This document shows positions 1 through 6,729 of a stretch of 9,960 nucleotides of DNA, piece by piece. The notes under the pieces were generated by a model that saw nothing but the letters and a program-made list of their open reading frames with translations, was not told the DNA's origin and searched no databases. The stretch is from an uncultured Bacteroidota bacterium (GTDB lineage Bacteria > Bacteroidota > Bacteroidia > UKL13-3), in assembly GCA_903907885.1 (NCBI GenBank), contig CAIVPY010000395.1:1-9960 (forward strand). The letters are read 5' to 3'. Numbering within the stretch: the first letter of the stretch is position 1; each line of letters opens with the position of its first letter. Position numbers and translations under genes: made by a program.

Positions 1-171
1 ACTTAAATTGCAAGATGTGAAGTTACATTCGCTGAATATGTTTTGAGATAAATCAATGCCTAAAAAGTTACAATTACTAAATGTGCAATTTTCGAATTCA
101 CCTTTTTCAAATTGATTTTGAGTATAGTCAATATTCTTGAAGTGTTGGTTTAAGTTCATTATTTGGCTCAT
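1..171 (-). CDS. Pentapeptide-repeat protein, N-terminal part (runs off left edge)
   Basis: Reading leftwards from an ATG at 171, 57 codons are open to the window edge. From about residue 24 the protein settles into a five-residue period with Phe or Leu at each central position (FENCT, FSNCN, FLGID, LSQNI, FSECN, FTSCN, then LS). This is the signature of the pentapeptide repeat, which folds into a right-handed four-sided beta helix. Small polar residues (N, C, S) flank the core positions, as is usual. The C-terminal part is outside the window, so length and function are unknown. Some family members (Qnr, MfpA) mimic DNA and bind gyrase, but most have no known role, and nothing here selects between these. 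The frame stays open upstream to another ATG at 222, after a TAA. I prefer 171 because the residues added by the longer start do not resemble the repeat. No Shine-Dalgarno sequence is seen. The gene is divergent from mutS. Confidence 0.8.
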   Translation of the reverse strand, partial: MSQIMNLNQHFKNIDYTQNQFEKGEFENCTFSNCNFLGIDLSQNIFSECNFTSCNLS

Positions 172-349
172 ATCAATTTTATAATTTGCAATGTAAATAG
201 GATTCCTGCAAAGAAAAGCCATGTTTTGAATGTTCTTAAGGTCTGAATAAATATTTAGGAAAAATTCTTTTATTTACCCCCTAATCAATTTAGATGATTG
301 AACTAATTATTTGTCAGAACATCAGTTGTTTAGCGGAATTGAAAATGTA

Positions 350-2986
350 ATGGCTAAAAAATCAAAAGAAGGAGAAGATAATGAAACACCGCTTATGCGG
401 CAATACAACCAAATCAAGGCAAAATACCCAGGTGCTTTGTTGTTGTTTCGTGTGGGGGATTTCTATGAAACTTTCGGACAAGATGCTATAACAGCTTCTG
501 GTATTTTGGGCATTGTTCTCACCAAAAGAGCTAATGGTTCTGCCTCTCATATTGAATTGGCTGGATTCCCTCATCATTCATTAGATACCTATTTGCCCAA
601 ATTGGTCAGGGCAGGTCAAAGGGTAGCCATTTGCGACCAACTTGAAGATCCTAAAATGACCAAAACCATTGTAAAGAGAGGGGTTACCGAGCTAATTACT
701 CCTGGTGTATCTTACAATGACAAAATCTTAGATAATAAATCTAATAATTATTTGTGTGCTGTTTGTATTTCCAATAACAATGATAATGGCATTGCCTTTC
801 TTGATATTTCAACGGGGGAGTTTATGGCATCACAAGGCTCGTTTGAGTATATTGACAAGCTCATTCAAAGCTTTAAGCCTTCAGAAATTCTGATATCAAA
901 GAAATTCTATAAAGATTTTACTACCAAACTAAACGACCGATTTTATTGCTACCAATTGGATGAATGGGTATTTCAATACCAATTCGCATTTGATAAGTTA
1001 ACCAATCATTTTGGAACCCAAAACTTGAAAGGATTTGGTTTGCAAGAAATGCCTTTATCCATTACTGCAGCAGGCGTTTGTTTACATTATTTAAGCGAAA
1101 CACATCATGAACAAGTTGGACATATTCAAGCTTTATCAAGAATTGATGAAGAGAAATATGTGTGGCTTGATAGATTTACCATTCGCAATTTAGAGCTTAT
1201 ATCATCTCCCAATGAAAATGGCGTTTCTCTCATATCAGTGCTTGATAAAACAGTCACTCCGATGGGGGCAAGGCTCTTAAAAAAGTGGATGGTTTTACCT
1301 TTGAAAGAACTATCGCTTATCAATGAAAGGCTTGATATTGTTGATTATGCCAAGCATCAAACAGATCTAAGAAATCATATAGTTGAATTGTTGAAGCAGG
1401 TTGGCGATATGGAGCGTTTGGTTTCTAAAGTGGCCATGAAACGCATCAGTCCACGTGAATTGCAGCAGTTGAATAGGTCATTGAAATTACTTGAACCTAT
1501 AAAAAACTATTTTAACAAAGAGAAACATACTTTATTATCAAAACTTTCAGATCAACTTAACCCATGCCTTTGGGTTATTGATAAATTGAGCAAAGAATTA
1601 CAATCAGAAGCACCTGCCACTGCAAATAAAGGTAACGTAATTTGCGAAGGGGTGAATGTTGAATTGGACGAGCTTCGTAAGATCGCTTTTGGTGGAAAGG
1701 ATTATTTGCTACAATTGCAACAACAAGAACAGCAAAGAACGGGTATTACAAGCCTTAAGATTTCCTTTAACAATGTTTTTGGTTACTATATCGAGGTTAC
1801 AAATGTTCACAAAGATAAAGTGCCTCCTGAGTGGATTAGGAAGCAAACCTTAACCAATGCTGAGCGCTATATCACTGAAGAATTAAAGCATTACGAAGAA
1901 AAGATTTTAGGTGCCGAAGAAAAGATATCGAGTATTGAGGAACGATTGTATAATGAACTTGTGAATGCCCTTCAGGATTATGTTTTGCCTATTCAACAAA
2001 ATGCCATAGTTCTTGGTCGAATTGATTGTTTGTTTTCTTTTGCTGAATTAGCCGAAAGCAATCAATATTGTAAACCTGAGTTGAACGAAAGTTTTGAGTT
2101 GATTTTAAAAGATGCGAGACATCCAGTTATTGAAAAGCAATTGCCAATTGGTGATACTTACATTGCCAACGACATCTATTTAGACAAAGAAAAGCAGCAA
2201 ATCATCATCCTTACTGGACCCAATATGAGTGGTAAATCTGCCATACTGCGTCAAACCGCTTTGTGTGTATTGATGGCACAGATTGGTTGCTTTGTTCCAG
2301 CTTCATTTGCTCGTCTTGGCTTGGTGGATAAGGTCTTCACACGTGTAGGAGCAAGCGACAACTTAAGTGCGGGCGAATCTACTTTTATGGTGGAAATGAC
2401 CGAAACAGCTAGTATCTTGAATAACCTATCTCCCAAAAGCCTTATTTTATTAGATGAAATTGGTCGTGGTACTGCTACTTATGATGGTGTGTCTATTGCA
2501 TGGTCTATTGCTGAATATTTGAATAAACATCCATATAAGCCCAAAACTTTGTTTGCTACACACTATCATGAGTTGAACGAATTGGAGCAAGCTGATAATG
2601 GTATTAAGAATTATCATATCGAAATAAAGGAAACGGATAAACAAATTATTTTCTTACGAAGATTGGTAGAAGGCGGAAGTGAACATAGTTTTGGTATTCA
2701 TGTGGCTCGCATGGCTGGTATACCTAAAACGGTTTTGCAGAGGGCAGATGAAATTCTGAAAGAACTAGAGAAAGAAAAATCATCGATTCATAACCAACAA
2801 AATGCATATCATAATCGCCAAACTTTATCCAAAGTAAAAAAATCCAATATTCAATTAAGCATGTTTCAAATGGACGATCCATTGATGCAAAGTATTAAAG
2901 ACGAATTGTCAAGCATGGATTTGAATACCATTTCACCTATTGAAGCTTTGATGAAGTTGAATGAGTTGAAAAATAAATTAAAGTAG
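350..2986 (+). CDS. mutS: DNA mismatch repair protein MutS
   Basis: This is the mismatch-recognition ATPase of post-replicative repair. It slides on DNA, binds mispairs and recruits MutL. With the ATG at 350 the protein has 878 residues, normal for Bacteroidota MutS1. The mismatch-reading Phe-x-Glu motif lies in GDFYETFG (Phe38, Glu40). The connector, lever and clamp regions follow, and the C-terminal ATPase carries Walker A GPNMSGKS (from residue 623), the SAGESTFMVEM signature, Walker B LILLDE (Asp702, Glu703) and the ATHYHEL switch. Near the C-terminus QLSMF (835-839) fits a sliding-clamp (DnaN) binding motif, before the likely tetramerization helices. The same frame extends upstream to a TTG at 311 (13 more residues), but family members usually begin near MAKKSKEE and TTG starts are rare, so ATG 350 is preferred. 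The conserved Phe-x-Glu and ATPase motifs show this is MutS1, not MutS2. No mutL is in the window. Confidence 0.97.
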   Translation: MAKKSKEGEDNETPLMRQYNQIKAKYPGALLLFRVGDFYETFGQDAITASGILGIVLTKRANGSASHIELAGFPHHSLDTYLPKLVRAGQRVAICDQLEDPKMTKTIVKRGVTELITPGVSYNDKILDNKSNNYLCAVCISNNNDNGIAFLDISTGEFMASQGSFEYIDKLIQSFKPSEILISKKFYKDFTTKLNDRFYCYQLDEWVFQYQFAFDKLTNHFGTQNLKGFGLQEMPLSITAAGVCLHYLSETHHEQVGHIQALSRIDEEKYVWLDRFTIRNLELISSPNENGVSLISVLDKTVTPMGARLLKKWMVLPLKELSLINERLDIVDYAKHQTDLRNHIVELLKQVGDMERLVSKVAMKRISPRELQQLNRSLKLLEPIKNYFNKEKHTLLSKLSDQLNPCLWVIDKLSKELQSEAPATANKGNVICEGVNVELDELRKIAFGGKDYLLQLQQQEQQRTGITSLKISFNNVFGYYIEVTNVHKDKVPPEWIRKQTLTNAERYITEELKHYEEKILGAEEKISSIEERLYNELVNALQDYVLPIQQNAIVLGRIDCLFSFAELAESNQYCKPELNESFELILKDARHPVIEKQLPIGDTYIANDIYLDKEKQQIIILTGPNMSGKSAILRQTALCVLMAQIGCFVPASFARLGLVDKVFTRVGASDNLSAGESTFMVEMTETASILNNLSPKSLILLDEIGRGTATYDGVSIAWSIAEYLNKHPYKPKTLFATHYHELNELEQADNGIKNYHIEIKETDKQIIFLRRLVEGGSEHSFGIHVARMAGIPKTVLQRADEILKELEKEKSSIHNQQNAYHNRQTLSKVKKSNIQLSMFQMDDPLMQSIKDELSSMDLNTISPIEALMKLNELKNKLK

Positions 2987-3154
2987 GTACTTATACAATT
3001 TGCGGGATAGAAGTTAGATTTATAATATGTAATTGATTGAAATAATTTAGTTTTTTTCATACAATATAAATTGCAAAATAGAAATTCAAGACCTTTACAA
3101 TCAAATATCATTAAAATTATCACAATCGTTAGTTCATTATTTTTAAAATTAATA

Positions 3155-3162
3155 CATCTTTG
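3155..3162 (+). promoter_or_regulatory. Candidate -7 promoter element before the agmatinase gene
   Basis: CATCTTTG, followed by C, ends 17 bp before the agmatinase ATG. It differs at one defined position from the Bacteroidota -7 consensus TAnnTTTG. The upstream -33 position has no clear TTTG (the nearest candidate is TTAG at 3129-3132), so the match is partial. If used, the leader would be about 10-15 nt, short but not unusual for this phylum. It would drive the agmatinase/desulfurase/DUF3078 cluster. Confidence 0.3.
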
Positions 3163-3179
3163 CCCATTAAGATTATCAA

Positions 3180-4064
3180 ATGAAATATTATAACCATAAA
3201 AAGAACTTCTTAGCTATAGAAGACGAAGAATTTTGCAGTTTTGAAAAATCAAGATATGTAATACAGTCGGCACCATACGAATATACATCTTCATATATTG
3301 CTGGATCTGCCAAAGGTCCAGAAGCCATTATCAAAGCTTCTCATTTTGTAGAATTGTTTGACGAAGAATTGGACCAAGAGAGTTATATAAAAGGTGGTAT
3401 CTGCACCCTTCGACCAATGAATTTTAAAAACAAAATTGACGAAAAAGCGGTTGATTTAATTGAAAAAGAAACATACAAACTCGTTAAAGCAGGAAAATTC
3501 CCTATAACTTTAGGTGCCGAACATACCATTTCATTAGGTTGCGTAAAAGCTATCAAACAAAAATATGATAATGTACACGTTTTACAAATAGATGCACATA
3601 GCGATTTGCGCATGGAGTATCATGGCAATCCTTATTCTCATGCGAGTGTTATGGCAAGAATTCACGATTTGAATGTACCTTTAACCCAAGTTGGTATTCG
3701 GGCCCAATGCATCGAAGAATCTATTTTGATTAAACAAAGTGAAAATATTAATACTTTTTATGCTCATCAAATTAGAAATAATTCAAGTTGGGCGAATGAA
3801 GCCCTGAAAACACTTGGCGAAAACGTTTATATAAGCATAGATGCAGATGGATTTGATCCATCCATTGTTCCAGCTGTAGGTACTGCTGAGCCTAATGGAT
3901 TGCAATGGAATGAAACAATTCAGTTTTTAAAGCATGTTATTGCAAGTCGTAACATCGTTGGTTTTGATGTTGTTGAAATTGCTCCAACTAAAGGTAATAT
4001 TTTAAGTGAGTTTACAATGGCTAAATTAGTTTACAAACTAATTGGATACATAAGTTTAAAGTAA
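3180..4064 (+). CDS. speB: Agmatinase (ureohydrolase/arginase family)
   Basis: It probably hydrolyses agmatine to putrescine and urea with a binuclear manganese centre in the cytoplasm, the second step of the arginine-decarboxylase route to polyamines. The 294 residues cover the whole family fold. Expected metal ligands are visible: His115 in GAEHT, Asp138, His140 and Asp142 in DAHSD, and Asp221 and Asp223 in SIDADGFDP. His154 and Glu266 (VVEIAPT) fall at substrate-site positions known in the family. The N-terminal part (APYEYTSSYIAGSAKGPEAI) resembles Bacteroidota agmatinases more than arginases or formimidoylglutamases, which is the basis of the substrate call. Motifs alone do not fully exclude another guanidino substrate. 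No arginine decarboxylase lies beside it here. Only 17 bp separate its TAA from the desulfurase ATG, so the two are probably co-transcribed. Confidence 0.88.
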   Translation: MKYYNHKKNFLAIEDEEFCSFEKSRYVIQSAPYEYTSSYIAGSAKGPEAIIKASHFVELFDEELDQESYIKGGICTLRPMNFKNKIDEKAVDLIEKETYKLVKAGKFPITLGAEHTISLGCVKAIKQKYDNVHVLQIDAHSDLRMEYHGNPYSHASVMARIHDLNVPLTQVGIRAQCIEESILIKQSENINTFYAHQIRNNSSWANEALKTLGENVYISIDADGFDPSIVPAVGTAEPNGLQWNETIQFLKHVIASRNIVGFDVVEIAPTKGNILSEFTMAKLVYKLIGYISLK

Positions 4065-4081
4065 TTTGTTATTTTAGAGAA

Positions 4082-5206
4082 ATGAGAGTATATTTTGATA
4101 ATGCGGCAACCACTCCGCTCGACAGAGAGGTTGCAAATGTTATGTTCAAAGTAATGTGTGATGATTTTGGAAATCCTTCATCAACCCACGCACATGGCAG
4201 ACAGGTTCGCACGCTTATTGAAGATGCTCGCAAATCTGTAGCCAAGTTGCTAAACTGTTCTCCGGGTGAGATTTTCTTTACATCAGGTGGCACCGAAGCG
4301 GATAATATGGCAATTCGTCAAATGGTGCTTGGAGGAAATATAAAGAACATAATCACTTCAAAAATAGAACACCATGCCGTGTTACATACGGTTGAGGAAT
4401 TGGCAAATTCTGGAAAAATAAATTTACATTTTGTTAACCTGCTTACAAATGGTCATATAGATTTAATTCACTTAGAAAAATTACTCTCAACTTTCCCAAA
4501 TTCTCTTGTTAGTTTGATGCATGCCAACAATGAAATAGGTAACTTGCTTGATATTGACAAAGTGGGTGAGATGTGTCAAAAACATTCAGCTACGTTTCAT
4601 TGCGATACGGTACAAACCATTGGTCATTATCCATTAGATTTAGCTAAAACCTACGTTAATTTTATTGCTTGTGCCGCTCATAAATTCAATGGGCCTAAAG
4701 GCATTGGTTTTATTTATATAAATAGCAAAACCAAAATCTCACCTTTTATTACAGGAGGTGCTCAAGAACGCAACATGCGCGGTGGAACTGAAAATGTGTA
4801 TGGAATTATAGGTTTAACTAAAGCCCTTGAAATAGCTTATACAAATCTAGAACAAGAACAAAATTATATACAGGAATTAAAAACCTATATGATAGAAAAA
4901 TTAAGAACCACTATTGACGGAATCACATTTAATGGCGATGCAGAAGATAAATCATTATATACCGTATTAAATGTCAATTTCCCTCCCACATCTATTGCCG
5001 AAATGATATTGTTTAAGCTTGATATTGCAGGTGTTTCATGCTCTGGTGGTAGTGCTTGCTCAAGTGGAAGTAATGTAGGTTCACATGTATTAAGCGCATT
5101 GAATATATCACCAAACAGGCCAAGTGTTCGTTTTTCATTTGGCAAACAAAACACTAGGGAAGAAGTCGATTTTACTGTCGAAAAACTTAAAGAAATGTTT
5201 AAATAA
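4082..5206 (+). CDS. Cysteine desulfurase, NifS/IscS type
   Basis: This PLP enzyme removes sulfur from L-cysteine to give alanine and a protein-bound persulfide, which feeds Fe-S cluster assembly, tRNA thiolation or other sulfur carriers. The 374 residues match the class V aminotransferase fold. FDNAATTP is at 5-12, the TSGGTEADN cofactor-phosphate segment at 67-75, and EHHAV at 96-100, where His97 should stack on PLP. HANNEIG is at 147-153, HCDTVQ (Asp175, Gln178) follows, and the Schiff-base lysine is Lys201 in AAHKFNGPKG. The persulfide-forming cysteine is Cys326 in GGSACSSGS. Arg350 in SVRFSFG should bind the substrate carboxylate. The protein is nearer to NifS/IscS than to SufS. No scaffold gene (iscU, sufU, nifU) is in the window, so I give no specific symbol. 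The ATG directly precedes the family's N-terminal strand. A thiI- or mnmA-linked role is possible but not shown. Confidence 0.93.
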   Translation: MRVYFDNAATTPLDREVANVMFKVMCDDFGNPSSTHAHGRQVRTLIEDARKSVAKLLNCSPGEIFFTSGGTEADNMAIRQMVLGGNIKNIITSKIEHHAVLHTVEELANSGKINLHFVNLLTNGHIDLIHLEKLLSTFPNSLVSLMHANNEIGNLLDIDKVGEMCQKHSATFHCDTVQTIGHYPLDLAKTYVNFIACAAHKFNGPKGIGFIYINSKTKISPFITGGAQERNMRGGTENVYGIIGLTKALEIAYTNLEQEQNYIQELKTYMIEKLRTTIDGITFNGDAEDKSLYTVLNVNFPPTSIAEMILFKLDIAGVSCSGGSACSSGSNVGSHVLSALNISPNRPSVRFSFGKQNTREEVDFTVEKLKEMFK

Positions 5207-5232
5207 TTCTTAACAATAATCTATTAATTTAT

Positions 5233-6120
5233 ATGAAAAAACACAATTTACTATTCGTGCTATTGCTTTGCCTAAATTTTAGCAGCATTTATGCACAAAA
5301 CAGCAACACCCCTTCTACCAAAACAGTTTCAGTTTGGAAACATAAAGTACAAACAGGTGTTAACATTTCGCAATCCAGTTTTTCAGCTAATTGGAAAGCG
5401 GGTGGTAGCAATAATATTGCTTTGGGAGGCTTCTTTAATGCGTTAAGTAAAATTGAAAAGGGTAATTGGAATGCAGTGAGCGACCTTCAGTTGGCATTGG
5501 GTTTTTTGAATAATGGTGTAGCTACTCGCAAAACTTCGGACCGAATTTTTTATGATTTAAAACTTGGGTATAAAATTTCACCTAAATGGGATTTGTTTGT
5601 TTCAAGCAATTTCCAAACACAATTTACAGATGGTTTTTTGTATGAAAAAAGAGCAGACAAAAGCGATTCATTATTATCTACATTTATGTCGCCAGGCTAT
5701 TTAACTACATCACTGGGATTAGAATATAAGCCAACAGATTATCTTTCGGGAAGATTTGGTGTAGGCACACTTCGTCAAACATTTGTGATGAACGATAACT
5801 TTTCCAAACTAGGTATGTATGGAGTTGATAAAGGAAGCAATATTAGAAACCAAGCAATTTTGCAAATGGTGTGGAGTTTTGACAAAGATATTGCCAAAAA
5901 CATTAACCTTAAAATACGATCTCAATCTTTCTGGGATTATATCAAATTTAGTAAGGCTGGCAGTGTGGTTCAGCGCCTTGATATAAACCTAGCCATGAAA
6001 GTAAATAAATATATTAGTACCAATATACAAGCAGTTGCCTTATATGATTACGACCAAGACAAAGACTGGCAGACTTCACAAATTTTAGCATTGGGTATCT
6101 TGTACAATTGGGAGAAATAA
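5233..6120 (+). CDS. DUF3078 family secreted protein, probable outer-membrane beta barrel
   Basis: The protein has 295 residues. It starts with a clear Sec signal peptide: basic MKKH, a hydrophobic core LLFVLLLCL, and a likely signal peptidase I site after Ala21 (IYA/QN), with Gln at +1 as is common in Bacteroidota. Cys13 lies inside the core and does not fit a lipobox. The mature N-terminus carries the DUF3078 hallmark: W35, then SQSSFSANWKAGGSN (46-60). The rest is rich in alternating hydrophobic and aromatic stretches, for example FYDLKLGYKIS, WDLFVSSNFQTQF, LTTSLGLEYKP and ALGILYNW at the C-terminal end, as expected of transmembrane beta strands. The family's function is unknown to me, so no role is assigned. 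It lies 26 bp after the desulfurase gene and is probably read from the same transcript, though nothing ties it biochemically to its neighbours. Confidence 0.85.
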   Translation: MKKHNLLFVLLLCLNFSSIYAQNSNTPSTKTVSVWKHKVQTGVNISQSSFSANWKAGGSNNIALGGFFNALSKIEKGNWNAVSDLQLALGFLNNGVATRKTSDRIFYDLKLGYKISPKWDLFVSSNFQTQFTDGFLYEKRADKSDSLLSTFMSPGYLTTSLGLEYKPTDYLSGRFGVGTLRQTFVMNDNFSKLGMYGVDKGSNIRNQAILQMVWSFDKDIAKNINLKIRSQSFWDYIKFSKAGSVVQRLDINLAMKVNKYISTNIQAVALYDYDQDKDWQTSQILALGILYNWEK

Positions 6121-6136
6121 GTAAACCCAATTTTAT
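6106..6136 (+). terminator. Weak candidate terminator across the DUF3078 stop codon
   Basis: AATTGGG (6106-6112) and CCCAATT (6126-6132) form a 7-bp perfect inverted repeat with a 13-nt loop that contains the TAA stop (6118-6120). TTTTAT follows partly within and after the second arm. Stem and T tract are both short, so this could be chance in AT-rich DNA. The place, at the end of a plus-strand gene cluster facing a convergent gene, is where a terminator is expected. Confidence 0.25.
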
Positions 6137-6247
6137 AGAAAAACATAACGATTGGTAATAAACTATCGAGAAACAAAGGGTTTGTGCACATAAAGTCTCT
6201 CTCTATTATAGCGAGATTTAGGTTGAGGTTTCAGTATTTAGAGAGAA

Positions 6248-6658
6248 TTATGACTCAAAATAAGGTAGCAACTTATCCATTAAAACTTTGGGACAACGGG
6301 TAGGTTTGTTGCTTTGCATATCAATATTCACAAGAAAAACCTCTCCAGTCGTTATCAACGCATCCTCTTGGTTGCGAATCTCGAAATAAAATTCGGTTTT
6401 TACACCGGGTAGCTTTTTTATAATGGTTTTAATGGTGAGTAAATCATCATATCGAGCAGGTTTTATGAAGCTGCTTTGCAAGTGAATAACAGGCATCATC
6501 ACACCACTATCTTCAAATTCTTTGTATGATAAACCCACTTGCCTCAAGGCATCCGTGCGACCAATTTCAAAATACTGGGCATAGTTACCATGATATACAT
6601 AACCCATTTTATCGGTTTCGTTATACCTAACTCTTACAGTGGTTTCGCTTATAAACAT
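6248..6658 (-). CDS. Acyl-CoA thioesterase, YbgC/4-hydroxybenzoyl-CoA thioesterase family
   Basis: This small hotdog-fold protein of 136 residues is about the usual length for YbgC/FadM-type thioesterases, which hydrolyse acyl-CoA (or acyl-ACP) thioesters as homotetramers in the cytoplasm. The catalytic segment near the N-terminus, VRYNETDKMGYVYHGNY, has the conserved Asp16, Gly19, Val21, His23 and Tyr26, followed by FEIGRTDALR, which packs against the active site. The central strands (SFIKPARYDDLLTI, TEFYFEIRNQ, ITTGEVFLVNID) match the fold. The acyl substrate cannot be read from the sequence. The ATG at 6658 is fixed by an in-frame TAA two codons upstream. A strong hairpin ends only 13 bp before this ATG, so expression probably depends on read-through from the efflux gene or on a promoter inside that short gap. 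The gene converges on the DUF3078 gene with 127 bp between them. Confidence 0.88.
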   Translation of the reverse strand: MFISETTVRVRYNETDKMGYVYHGNYAQYFEIGRTDALRQVGLSYKEFEDSGVMMPVIHLQSSFIKPARYDDLLTIKTIIKKLPGVKTEFYFEIRNQEDALITTGEVFLVNIDMQSNKPTRCPKVLMDKLLPYFES

Positions 6659-6660
6659 AT

Positions 6661-6715
6661 ATTAATAAAATAAACGACAAGAGTGTAAATAAAAGATGAT
6701 GCACTCATGTCGTTT
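6661..6715 (-). terminator. Strong hairpin with U-rich tail after the RND efflux gene
   Basis: Read on the minus strand, the arm at 6715-6702 (AAACGACATGAGTG) pairs with the arm at 6685-6672 (CACTCTTGTCGTTT): 13 of 14 positions match, with a single U-U mismatch, around a 16-nt loop. The stem starts 14 nt after the efflux stop codon and is followed by ATTTTATTAAT. On the plus strand the sequence beyond the stem (CAAATAAAG) has no T run, so the structure points to termination of the minus-strand efflux transcript. A poor promoter-like pair (TTTG at 6719-6716, TATTTACA at 6691-6684, 24-bp spacer) overlaps it; I do not rely on that. Confidence 0.7.
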
Positions 6716-6729
6716 CAAATAAAGTACTA

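Noticed and set aside
2866..3123. An 85-codon minus-strand frame over the end of mutS and the following gap.
   Set aside because: It overlaps the conserved mutS C-terminus, its product resembles no family I know, and the AT-rich composition explains it.
2987..3179. The 193-bp gap after mutS was searched for a terminator, a small gene or an RNA.
   Set aside because: There is a run of seven T's near 3052-3058 but no convincing stem before it, and no coding frame with a recognisable protein. Only the promoter-like element near 3155 was kept.
4082..5206. Possible assignment of the desulfurase to a phosphorothioate DNA modification (dnd) or other defence locus.
   Set aside because: No dnd, restriction or other defence gene is nearby; the neighbours are housekeeping genes.
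6198..6246. Inverted repeat TCTCTCTA / TAGAGAGA in the gap between the DUF3078 and thioesterase genes, a possible terminator for the minus-strand thioesterase.
   Set aside because: Only 8 bp with a 33-nt loop, made of a simple CT repeat, with no proper T run after it; likely chance.
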